Source: Oscillospiraceae bacterium
Lineage (GTDB): Bacteria; Bacillota; Clostridia; UMGS1840; HGM11507
Assembly (NCBI GenBank): GCA_015068665.1
Contig: SVKB01000006.1
Coordinates: 21,521-85,520, forward strand
Direction of reading: 5' to 3'
DNA: 64,000 bases
Positions 1-6,914 of the stretch are shown here, piece after piece; the first letter of the stretch is position 1, and each line of letters begins with the position of its first letter. Made by a program: the position numbers and the translations under genes. The notes below the pieces were generated by a model. That model made no database searches and was not told where the DNA came from. It saw only the letters and a program-made list of their open reading frames with translations.

Positions 1-846
1 CCCCGACACCACGAAAAACAGTAAAAACAGCGGTGGAGTAAAACGGTCGGTAAGCGCAAAAAGCTCGGAATATTTTGTAGAGGTGTTAATTAAAAGAGCA
101 CCCATTGCCATGCAGGCTAAAAGGGATGAAAAATGGCATAGATTTGAAATTCCCACGCAAAGGCAAACCATTGCAATTGCAACCGCAAGACGGTTTCCTC
201 TTCCTGTAAACCATTTTATAAGGGCGCTGAAGATTATACCGAGCACCGCACCGAATAAAAGACCGCCCACAATTTCAATTACGGGGCTTAAGATAGTTTC
301 TGTTAAATCCACATTGCCCGTGCTTCCAACAATTTTGGCAATTGCAACCGATATGCCAAAAGCAATCAGGGCAACCGCATCGTCGATTGCAACAACGGGA
401 AGCAAGGTATCGGTAACAGGACCTTTGGCTTTATACTGCTTGACCACCATAATGGTAGCGGCAGGAGCTGTAGCCGAGGCTATTGCACCAAGCACCAGTG
501 AGAATTTAATATCCCGTGTTATTATGTATAAAACAATATCCACTAAAATTGTAGCACCGAAGCCCTCACAAAAAGCAATCACCACGGGAGATTTACCGAT
601 TTTCTTCAAGTAAGAAAGCTTAAACTCTGAGCCTATTGAAAAAGCAATAAAGCCCAGCGCCACGTCGGAAATAATCGTCATGGAATGAATTACATCCTCG
701 GGAATTATTTTAAGCACATAGGGACCGATGATAAGACCGAAAATAATATATCCGGTAACATTGGGAAGCTTGAAGATTTTCATAAGCTTCCCTGCAAACA
801 GCCCGGTAAAAAGAGCGATTGCAAGATAAGTAAGCATATTAAGCAT
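1..846 (-). CDS. Cation/proton antiporter, CPA2-like (C-terminal end outside window)
   Basis: Partial gene whose 3' end lies beyond the left edge. The minus strand is open from ATG 846 (or ATG 837) to base 1, about 282 residues. It begins MLNMLTYLAIALFTGLFAGK and is almost entirely hydrophobic helices. Family signs are an early GYIIFGLIIGP segment, the SATAPAATIMVVKQ segment and an AIDDAVALIAFG segment with the paired acidic residues typical of cation/proton antiporters of the CPA2 type (KefB/NapA-like). The likely role is exchange of Na+ or K+ for H+ across the cytoplasmic membrane; the ion cannot be told from sequence. The start overlaps the stop of the PII-like gene by 8 bases, so the two are translationally coupled, which suggests the PII-like protein controls the transporter. 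Any C-terminal regulatory domain would be outside the window. Confidence 0.85.
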   Translation of the reverse strand, partial: MLNMLTYLAIALFTGLFAGKLMKIFKLPNVTGYIIFGLIIGPYVLKIIPEDVIHSMTIISDVALGFIAFSIGSEFKLSYLKKIGKSPVVIAFCEGFGATILVDIVLYIITRDIKFSLVLGAIASATAPAATIMVVKQYKAKGPVTDTLLPVVAIDDAVALIAFGISVAIAKIVGSTGNVDLTETILSPVIEIVGGLLFGAVLGIIFSALIKWFTGRGNRLAVAIAMVCLCVGISNLCHFSSLLACMAMGALLINTSTKYSELFALTDRFTPPLFLLFFVVSG

Positions 847-1183
847 TTCCACCAAACCCCTCAACTAAATTAATCGGCATTGTAAACATAATTCCGGTAT
901 TAGGCTCACTTAAATCGCCTATTACCCTTTTGACTGTATCAATTGCTACCTGAACCTGCTCGTCCTTAAGAACAAGAAGAAGGGTTTTAACTGTCTCCCT
1001 GTCATCCCCGTCCCAGGCACGGCGTAATAGTCCGAAAACCGGAATATCATCCATATTATGAAGGGCTTTTGCCATCCCCTCACCGTTTATAAGGGTGCCT
1101 CCCTTAATACCCGCTTCATAAAGCTCGTGCATAAGTGAATCCACAAGCTCCGTTTTCTTTAAAATCAATGTAAATAACTGCAT
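839..1183 (-). CDS. PII-like (GlnB-fold) regulatory protein
   Basis: A 114-residue protein starting at ATG 1183, preceded by AAAGGTG at proper spacing; an in-frame TTG two codons earlier lacks that spacing. The sequence MQLFTLILKKTELVDSLMHE continues into a small alternating strand/helix pattern and ends NTGIMFTMPINLVEGFGG, which resembles the last strand of the PII/ACT-like ferredoxin fold. The classical uridylylated T-loop tyrosine context of GlnB is not evident, so this is a PII-like protein rather than a nitrogen GlnB. PII-like proteins are often encoded beside the transporter they regulate, binding nucleotides such as ATP, ADP, cAMP or c-di-AMP. Here the 3' end overlaps the antiporter gene by 8 bases. 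Ligand unknown. Confidence 0.7.
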   Translation of the reverse strand: MQLFTLILKKTELVDSLMHELYEAGIKGGTLINGEGMAKALHNMDDIPVFGLLRRAWDGDDRETVKTLLLVLKDEQVQVAIDTVKRVIGDLSEPNTGIMFTMPINLVEGFGGNA

Positions 1184-1185
1184 AA

Positions 1186-1290
1186 TCAATCACCTTTCTG
1201 ATATAAGTTAAAATCGTCAGTTGAAACAAAGATAACAGGTGCATCATATTCCCCTGCAATCATTGCATCAATTGAAATTTCTCCTGCCAT
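1186..1290 (-). pseudogene. Short remnant resembling M55 D-aminopeptidase
   Basis: A 34-codon open frame from ATG 1290 to TGA 1186 lies between yifB and the PII-like gene. It reads GEISIDAMIAGEYDAPVIFV followed by STDDFNLYQKGD. The pattern GE(I/L)xxxAxxAGxYDxPVxxVxxDD is what I recall from the middle of M55-family D-aminopeptidases (DppA type), which are about 270 residues long. Only this patch is present, with no zinc-binding N-terminal part (MDMEG motif) in the neighbouring sequence. It is best read as the last fragment of a decayed peptidase gene. It could still be translated as a small peptide coupled to the PII-like start, which it overlaps by three bases just inside the ATG. The assignment rests on one short motif. 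Confidence 0.45.
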
Positions 1291-1303
1291 TTCTCCCTTC
1301 CCT

Positions 1304-2827
1304 TTAAAAATATTTCTTATCAAGACTTCTGTACTGAATTGCTTCTGCCAGATGGGTGGAGGTTATATTCTTTTCTTCCTCCAGATCGGCAATGGTTCTT
1401 GCAACCTTTAAAATTCTTGAATGGGCTCTTGCCGAAAGCCCCAGTCTTTCATAAGCCATTTCCATAAGCTTCTTTTCCCCGTCCCCAAGAGGACAAAATT
1501 CATCTATAAGACCTGCGGGAATTTCCTTATTGGTTAAAAAGCCGTAATTTTTATAGCGTTCCTTCTGAATTTGCCTTGCAACCTTAACCTGCCTTGCCAT
1601 AATTTCACTGGTTACCTTGGATTTTTCATCCGAAATATCCTTATAGGAAACATTGGGAACCTCTATCTGTATATCAATACGGTCAAGCAAGGGACCGCTG
1701 ATTTTTTTCATATAATTTCGTATCTGATGCTCGGTGCAGGAGCACTCCTTTACCCCCGAGCCGTAATAACCGCAGGGACAGGGATTTAATGAAACAATAA
1801 GCATCACATTACAGGGATAGGAAACCGAGCCCGAAACACGGGTAACCGTAATCTTACCGTCCTCCACCGGCTGTCTTAAGGTTTCCAGAGCAACCTTTTT
1901 AAATTCGGGAAGCTCGTCTAAAAATAAAACTCCGCGGTGAGCCAAGGTTATTTCTCCCGGCTTTGGAATTCTTCCGCCTCCCGTTATTCCCACCGTGGAA
2001 ACAGTGTGATGAACCTGACGGAAGGGACGGCTTGTAATAAGAGGGCGGTCCTTTTCAATAAGACCTGCCACGCTGTATATTTTTGATACCTCCAGGGATT
2101 CCTCAAAGCTTAAGGGAGGAAGAATTGTAGGAATTCTTTCCGCAATCATGGTTTTACCTGATCCCGGTGTACCAACCATCAGAAAGTTATGATTTCCCGA
2201 GGCGGCAACAAGAAGAGCTCTTTTTATATCCTCCTGCCCCTTTACATCGGAAAAGTCAAGCTGTCTTACATTATTTTCAAAGGACTCATCCCAGTCCTTA
2301 TATTCTATAATTTCCTTTGCCCCCACAAGATGGGCAATACATTCCTGAAGACTGTCCACCGGATAAACGGATAACCCCTTTACGATTGCCGCCTCTTTGG
2401 CATTTTCGCGGGGAATAAATATATTTGAAAAGCCTTTTTCATAGGCGGAAATTGCCATAGGCAAAATGCCGTTTACCCCACGAAGCTCACCGTTTAAGGC
2501 AAGCTCACCGATAAAGACGGATTTTTTTAAAAGCTCATCGTTTAACCTGTAGTCCTTTGAAAGTATGGAAAGGGCTATGGGAAAGTCAAAGTGAGAGCCT
2601 TCCTTTTTTATGGATGCCGGTGCAAGGTTTACCACGATTTTATCCTGATAAATGGTGCTTCCCGCACTTTTGATTGAAGCCTTTATACGCTCCTTTGATT
2701 CCTTAACGGCGGTATCGCCGAGACCTACGATATCAAAGGCAGCAAGCCCCGAGGAAACATCCGATTCAACATCTATTATAAAGCTTTCGATCCCGAAAAG
2801 TGCACAGGTTTTTATTCTTTTTTGCAT
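1304..2827 (-). CDS. YifB/ComM-family Mg-chelatase-like AAA+ ATPase
   Basis: About 507 residues from ATG 2827, chosen because AGGGGG precedes it at good spacing and MQKRIKTCALFGIES matches how YifB/ComM proteins begin; an upstream in-frame ATG at 2866 would add 13 atypical residues. Order of domains: N-terminal Lon-S5-like domain (about 1-170), AAA+ core with Walker A VGTPGSGKTM and Walker B GVLFLDELPEF, a Cys-rich insert CPCGYYG...CSCTEHQI, and the C-terminal Mg-chelatase helical domain ending in GLSARAHSRILKVARTIADL. ComM is a hexameric branch-migration helicase that extends heteroduplex during natural transformation. The gene is followed on the same strand by the peptidase remnant and the PII-like/antiporter pair. 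Confidence 0.93.
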   Translation of the reverse strand: MQKRIKTCALFGIESFIIDVESDVSSGLAAFDIVGLGDTAVKESKERIKASIKSAGSTIYQDKIVVNLAPASIKKEGSHFDFPIALSILSKDYRLNDELLKKSVFIGELALNGELRGVNGILPMAISAYEKGFSNIFIPRENAKEAAIVKGLSVYPVDSLQECIAHLVGAKEIIEYKDWDESFENNVRQLDFSDVKGQEDIKRALLVAASGNHNFLMVGTPGSGKTMIAERIPTILPPLSFEESLEVSKIYSVAGLIEKDRPLITSRPFRQVHHTVSTVGITGGGRIPKPGEITLAHRGVLFLDELPEFKKVALETLRQPVEDGKITVTRVSGSVSYPCNVMLIVSLNPCPCGYYGSGVKECSCTEHQIRNYMKKISGPLLDRIDIQIEVPNVSYKDISDEKSKVTSEIMARQVKVARQIQKERYKNYGFLTNKEIPAGLIDEFCPLGDGEKKLMEMAYERLGLSARAHSRILKVARTIADLEEEKNITSTHLAEAIQYRSLDKKYF

Positions 2828-2918
2828 CCGGATCCCCCTTTTTATGTTAATTACATAACCATTCACTGTAAATTATATATCAGTCAAAATAAAAAATCAA
2901 CAATTTGAAGTGAAAATG

Positions 2919-2948
2919 TTTACAAAAAGGGATATTATATAGTATAAT
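2919..2948 (+). promoter_or_regulatory. Sigma-A-type promoter for cysE-cysS-mrnC
   Basis: TTTACA (2919-2924), an 18-base spacer and TATAAT (2943-2948) precede cysE, with a GAGG ribosome site at 2968-2971. The leader is only about 25 bases, so there is no room for a cysteine T-box or similar attenuator. Confidence 0.7.
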
Positions 2949-2979
2949 TATATAATAATTGGATTATGAGGTATAAAAT

Positions 2980-3639
2980 ATGTTTGATTATTTACGCGCT
3001 GATATAAAAGCTGTCAGGGAAAGAGACCCTGCGGCAAGAAGCAGTTTAGAGGTTTTTTTCCTCTATCCCTCAATTGCCGCGCTTTTCTGGCATCGTGTTG
3101 CACACAGGCTTTACAATATAAAATTAATGTTCTTATCAAGAATGATTTCCCAGCTTGCAAGATTTTTTACCGGTATTGAAATTCATCCCGGTGCCAAAAT
3201 CGGCAAGGGATGTTTCATTGACCACGGTATGGGAGTTATCATCGGCGAAACTGCCGAGGTTGGTGAAAACTGTACCATCTATCAGGGTGTAACCTTAGGC
3301 GGTACGGGAAAGGATGTAGGCAAGCGTCATCCCACACTGGGAAACAATGTTATGGTTGGCTCGGGCGCAAAGGTCTTAGGCCCCTTTAAGGTAGGGGATA
3401 ATTCAAAGATTGCGGCAAATGCGGTGGTGCTTAACCCTGTCCCACCCAATTCTACCTGTGTGGGTGTGCCTGCAAGAGTTGTGAAGGTTGACAATATAAG
3501 AGTCAAGGATGAGCTTGACCAGACTCATATTCCCGACCCGGTAAGTCAGGAGCTCTGCAAGATTCTTCACAGAGTCCATTCTCTTGAAAAGGAGCTTGAA
3601 AAATTAAAAAAGGAAGGTAAAGAAAATGAAAATATATAA
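2980..3639 (+). CDS. cysE: Serine O-acetyltransferase
   Basis: A 219-residue enzyme that transfers acetyl from acetyl-CoA to L-serine, the first step of cysteine synthesis. An N-terminal helical part (1-65, with FWHRVAHRLY) precedes the left-handed beta-helix built of hexapeptide repeats (IHPGAKIGKGCFIDHGMGVI, then IGETAEVGENCTIYQGVTLG). The catalytic His/Asp context DHGMGVIIGETA and the GGTGKDVGKRHPTLG loop are intact. The tail after residue 185 is charged and probably helical, not the short C-terminus that binds CysK in some relatives. It is the short Gram-positive form (EpsC-like annotations are common for it). It overlaps cysS by 14 bases; the cysE-cysS-mrnC order is a known Firmicutes operon. 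Confidence 0.95.
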   Translation: MFDYLRADIKAVRERDPAARSSLEVFFLYPSIAALFWHRVAHRLYNIKLMFLSRMISQLARFFTGIEIHPGAKIGKGCFIDHGMGVIIGETAEVGENCTIYQGVTLGGTGKDVGKRHPTLGNNVMVGSGAKVLGPFKVGDNSKIAANAVVLNPVPPNSTCVGVPARVVKVDNIRVKDELDQTHIPDPVSQELCKILHRVHSLEKELEKLKKEGKENENI

Positions 3640-5029
3640 CTCACTTACAAATAAAAAGGAAGAATTCAAATCCATAACCCCCAACGAGGTAAAAATGTAT
3701 TCCTGCGGTCCTACCGTTTATAATTATTTTCATATCGGTAATGCAAGACCCTTTATAATTTTTGATACCTTAAGAAGATATCTTGAATACTCGGGCTATA
3801 AGGTTACCTTTGTTCAGAATTTTACCGATATTGACGATAAGATGATTAAAAATGCCAATGCGGAGGGCATTACCGTAAAAGAGCTTGCAGACCGCTTCAT
3901 CAAGGAATATTTCATTGATGCCAAGGGCTTGGGAATAAGAGAGGCTACCATCCATCCCAAAGCAACGGAAAATATTGATGCTATTATCGACACCGTTAAA
4001 AAGCTTGAGGAAAAGGGCTATGCTTATAATGTGGATGGAAATGTTTATTTCAGAACCAAGAAATTTTCCGCTTACGGAAAGCTTTCCCATCAGCCCTTAG
4101 AGGATCTTGAGGCAGGTGCGAGAATAGAAGTAAATTCAGATAAGGAAGACCCGATGGATTTCGTTTTATGGAAGAATAAAAAAGAGGGTGAGCCTTACTG
4201 GGAAAGCCCCTGGGGTCAGGGACGTCCCGGCTGGCATATTGAATGCTCGGCTATGGTTAACAAATATCTTGGTGAAACCATTGATATTCACAGCGGCGGT
4301 AAAGACCTTATCTTCCCTCACCACGAAAATGAAATTGCACAAAGTGAGGCGTTATCGGGCAAGCCCTTTGCCAACTACTGGATGCATAACGGCTTTATAA
4401 ATATTGATAATGAGAAAATGTCAAAATCCAAGGGTAATTTCTTTACCGTAAGAGATATTGTAAAGGAATTTGACTATCCTGTTATAAGATTCTTTATGCT
4501 GTCTGCTCACTACAGAAGTCCCATCAACTTCTCCAAGGAGCTTGTAACTCAGGCAAAAACAGGACTGGAAAGAATCATAAATACCGTGAAAAATCTTGTA
4601 TTCCTTATGGAAAGTGCGTCAGCTCAGGCTATCACCGAAGAGGAAAATAAAATTTTCGAAGGATTTTTATCCTACAAGGAAAAATTCATCGAGGCAATGG
4701 ACGATGACCTTAACACAGCCGATGCCATCTCTCATATTTTCAGTCTTGTAAGAGAGGTTAACTCAAAAGTAAACGGTGAATCCGCTTCTTCAAAGGAATT
4801 AATTGAAAAAACAGTTGCTTTGATAAAGGAGCTTACCGGGGTTATCGGTATTGAATACGAAACCGATGAGGATGAGCTTTCAAAAGAGGTTGAGGCTTTG
4901 ATTGAAAAAAGACAGGAAGCAAGAAAAAATAAAGATTTTGCACTTGCCGATGAAATAAGAGATAAGCTTACCGGTATGGGCATCATTTTAGAGGATACCC
5001 GTCAGGGAGTTAAATGGAGAAAAGCATAG
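3626..5029 (+). CDS. cysS: Cysteinyl-tRNA synthetase
   Basis: A 467-residue class I aminoacyl-tRNA synthetase that charges tRNA-Cys in the cytoplasm. Visible signatures are the HIGH-type motif YFHIGNARPFI near residue 35, the zinc-site Cys in SCGPTVYNY and the later WHIECSAM and HHENEIAQSEA segments, and EKMSKSKGNF (KMSKS loop) near residue 265. The C-terminal anticodon-binding helical region ends in the usual ADEIRDKLTGMGIILEDTRQG. Length is normal. ATG 3626 has AGGAAGG upstream and overlaps the end of cysE; the 3' end overlaps mrnC by 16 bases, indicating translational coupling through the operon. Confidence 0.97.
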   Translation: MKIYNSLTNKKEEFKSITPNEVKMYSCGPTVYNYFHIGNARPFIIFDTLRRYLEYSGYKVTFVQNFTDIDDKMIKNANAEGITVKELADRFIKEYFIDAKGLGIREATIHPKATENIDAIIDTVKKLEEKGYAYNVDGNVYFRTKKFSAYGKLSHQPLEDLEAGARIEVNSDKEDPMDFVLWKNKKEGEPYWESPWGQGRPGWHIECSAMVNKYLGETIDIHSGGKDLIFPHHENEIAQSEALSGKPFANYWMHNGFINIDNEKMSKSKGNFFTVRDIVKEFDYPVIRFFMLSAHYRSPINFSKELVTQAKTGLERIINTVKNLVFLMESASAQAITEEENKIFEGFLSYKEKFIEAMDDDLNTADAISHIFSLVREVNSKVNGESASSKELIEKTVALIKELTGVIGIEYETDEDELSKEVEALIEKRQEARKNKDFALADEIRDKLTGMGIILEDTRQGVKWRKA

Positions 5030-5421
5030 TGAATAGTTTTTTTAAGTTCAAGGGAACAAATGAATATTCTCCCTTAGTGCTTGCCTATATGGGAGATGCG
5101 GTGTACGAAATGTATATCCGCTCTCTTTTGGTTTCAGGGCATAACACTCAGGTAAACAAGCTTCATAAGGAGGCTACAAAATTAGTCAAGGCAAAGGCAC
5201 AGTCGGAGATTTTCGAAAAAATATTCCCTCATCTTACAGAAGAAGAATTAAATATTTTCAAAAGAGGAAGAAATGCCCATTCCTACACCTCGGCAAAGAA
5301 TGCCGATATAGTTGACTATCGCCGTGCCACAGGGTTTGAAGCTTTAATCGGATATCTTTATATCACGGGAAATATGGAGAGAATTAACGAGCTTCTTAAG
5401 CTGGGGATTGAGACGCAATAG
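5014..5421 (+). CDS. mrnC: Mini-ribonuclease 3
   Basis: A 135-residue RNase III-like nuclease lacking the double-stranded-RNA-binding domain. The catalytic domain is recognisable from YSPLVLAYMGDAVYEMYIR, which corresponds to the RNase III signature with catalytic Asp, and from the second acidic cluster ATGFEALIGYLYITG. The middle carries the conserved RGRNAHSYTSAKNA stretch. In Bacillus subtilis this enzyme matures 23S rRNA ends. It is translationally coupled to cysS (16-base overlap), as in the Firmicutes cysE-cysS-mrnC operon. No rlmB follows; the operon ends at a repeat-rich intergenic region. A full RNase III is encoded separately at 37.9 kb. Confidence 0.93.
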   Translation: MEKSIVNSFFKFKGTNEYSPLVLAYMGDAVYEMYIRSLLVSGHNTQVNKLHKEATKLVKAKAQSEIFEKIFPHLTEEELNIFKRGRNAHSYTSAKNADIVDYRRATGFEALIGYLYITGNMERINELLKLGIETQ

Positions 5422-5434
5422 TTCAGGATTTCTG

Positions 5435-5670
5435 ATTATTCATTAAAAATCCTATCTTACAACTACATAACAGATGCAAACGTTTTTTATGAAATATCTC
5501 ACTGCGTTCGATATGAAATAATTTACTTCGTAAATTGTGAAATAGAAAACCATCGTTTTCTGTGAAATAAAATAAATCCTTTTTCACACGCCGCAGGCGT
5601 ATTTCATATTGCGAAGCAATATTTCACGCAGGTCATGCATTTCACAAATCCTGAAAGGATTTATTTCATT
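5435..5670 (-). repeat. Multi-hairpin array, family A, copy 1 (downstream of tRNA-Arg)
   Basis: The 422-base gap between mrnC and the yhaO-like gene holds this element plus a tRNA. It is a run of seven or so short stems, each with a 4-11 base loop, separated by the constant hexamer ATTTCA or its complement TGAAAT. Stems in tRNA direction include AAATCC/GGATTT, ATTGC/GCAAT, ACGCC/GGCGT, GAAAAC/GTTTTC, AATTTAC/GTAAATT and ATATC/GATAT. The outer tail ATTATTCATTAAAAATCCT (5435-5453) is identical, on the other strand, to 59223-59241. The second copy at 58944-59241 has the same stems in the same order with different loops. Confidence 0.85.
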
Positions 5671-5706
5671 GAAAAGAACGACTTGTCGAAACAAGTCGTT
5701 CTTTTC
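5671..5706 (-). terminator. Hairpin immediately 3' of tRNA-Arg
   Basis: Perfect 16-base stem (5671-5686 with 5691-5706) closed by a four-base loop that reads TTCG on the minus strand. It touches the encoded CCA end of the tRNA. The 3' arm ends TTCTTTTC, so it can act as an intrinsic terminator. Confidence 0.75.
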
Positions 5707-5784
5707 TGGCACGCCATGAGGGATTTGAACCCCCGGCACATCGGTTCGAAGCCGATTGCTCTATCCGGGCTGAGCTAATGGCGC
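5707..5784 (-). tRNA. tRNA-Arg (anticodon TCG)
   Basis: The 78-base minus-strand sequence folds as a cloverleaf: acceptor GCGCCAT with ATGGCGT (one G-T pair at the base), D-arm closing GCTC/GAGC, anticodon stem ATCGG/CCGAT around the loop CTTCGAA (anticodon TCG after U33), T-arm GGGGG TTCAAAT CCCTC, discriminator G and encoded CCA. It reads CGA and probably other CGN arginine codons. A consensus-like promoter lies just upstream and a perfect hairpin just downstream, followed by the hairpin array. Confidence 0.95.
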
Positions 5785-5799
5785 ATATATTACTAATTG

Positions 5800-5828
5800 A
5801 TTATACACTACTTTTACCGTAAAATCAA
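5800..5828 (-). promoter_or_regulatory. Promoter for tRNA-Arg
   Basis: On the minus strand TTGATT (5828-5823), 17 bases, TATAAT (5805-5800), ending about 16 bases before the tRNA 5' end. It overlaps the leader of the divergent nuclease gene at 5844. Confidence 0.75.
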
Positions 5829-5843
5829 GAAAGGATTTTAAAA

Positions 5844-6914
5844 ATGAAGTTTATTCATACAGCCGATTTGCATTTAGGCTATAAATTCAGTTCGGAATAC
5901 TCCGAATCAACCCTTTCATTTTTAAAGGAAAATCAAAGGAAAACTTTTTCGGATATTATAGATATGGGAATACACAATAAGATTGATGCCCTGCTTATTG
6001 CAGGCGATTTATTTGATATACCAAACCCAAAGGCAGAGCTTTTTGATTTCGTAGCTTCCGAATTTAAAAGAGGGGGCTTTCCCGTATTTATTATATGCGG
6101 AAATCACGACCCTAAAACCAAGGATTCGGTTTATGAGAAAAAGAACTTTCCCGAAAATGTACATATCTTTTCGGAAGAGTTATCCCCCGTTACGGTTTCG
6201 GGAGTAAATTTCTACGGAAGCTCCTTCATTGCTCCCCACAAGCTGGAAAGCTCCATTAAAGATTTCAAAGTGGAAAATGAAAATGAGCTTAACATTCTTC
6301 TTGCCCACGGAGATATTGCAAAGGAAGGCTATTACAATCCTATGAAGCCCGGAAGTATTAAAGACACCGGAGCCGATTATGTGGCTTTGGGGCATATTCA
6401 CATGGAATGTGATATAAAAAAAGAAGGAACAACCTATTACGGCTATTCGGGAGCCCCTTATGGCTCAACCTTTAAGGAAACAGGAGATTTCTTTGTAATC
6501 TTAAGTGAAATTGAAAAGGGCTTTTTAAAATATGAAAAAGTGGATTTAAGCCGTTACTCCTTTAAAGAGCTTGAAATAAGACTTGAGCTTCCCCAATCCG
6601 AAGAGGATATTATAAGCATAATCAGAAAAGAAATTTCAGCCTTTGATCTTAATAAAACTCTCTTTAATATAAAACTGACAGGGTATATTAACGATGGCTT
6701 TTCACCTGATTTCAAGGCTATATCAGAAAAGCTTAATGAGAGTCTTTTATATTTAAGGCTTACCCATTCTCTCACCGTTAAGTACGATCTTGAGCTGTTA
6801 AAGCATGAGGAATCGGTACGCGGTGAGTTTGTAAGAAATGCTTTAAAGGAGCTTGAGGGAAAGGATCCCGATTATATCCTTAAGGTTATAGAATACGGGG
6901 TGTCAAGACTATGA
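5844..6914 (+). CDS. DNA-repair metallophosphoesterase, YhaO/SbcD-like
   Basis: A 356-residue calcineurin-type phosphoesterase of the Mre11/SbcD superfamily. The metal-binding motifs appear in order: ADLHLG (about 7-12), AGDLFD (about 54), CGNHDP (about 88), AHGD (about 155) and GHIHM (about 178). A C-terminal capping region follows from about residue 215. Such proteins act as Mn2+-dependent DNA exo/endonucleases with an SMC-like ATPase partner. That partner is almost certainly the next gene, whose start overlaps this stop by four bases (ATGA). The pairing matches Bacillus yhaO-yhaN rather than the larger sbcC-sbcD. ATG 5844 has AAAGGA nearby. Confidence 0.88.
   Translation: MKFIHTADLHLGYKFSSEYSESTLSFLKENQRKTFSDIIDMGIHNKIDALLIAGDLFDIPNPKAELFDFVASEFKRGGFPVFIICGNHDPKTKDSVYEKKNFPENVHIFSEELSPVTVSGVNFYGSSFIAPHKLESSIKDFKVENENELNILLAHGDIAKEGYYNPMKPGSIKDTGADYVALGHIHMECDIKKEGTTYYGYSGAPYGSTFKETGDFFVILSEIEKGFLKYEKVDLSRYSFKELEIRLELPQSEEDIISIIRKEISAFDLNKTLFNIKLTGYINDGFSPDFKAISEKLNESLLYLRLTHSLTVKYDLELLKHEESVRGEFVRNALKELEGKDPDYILKVIEYGVSRL

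Noticed and set aside
83..873. Open plus-strand frames across the first 0.9 kb
   Set aside because: They are shadows of the antiporter gene on the minus strand, whose translation is clearly a membrane transporter.
2867..2979. T-box or other riboswitch before cysE
   Set aside because: The promoter leaves only about 25 bases of leader.
5435..5670. CRISPR array
   Set aside because: The constant element is only six bases and is joined by self-complementary stems, not unique spacers of fixed length; no cas genes.
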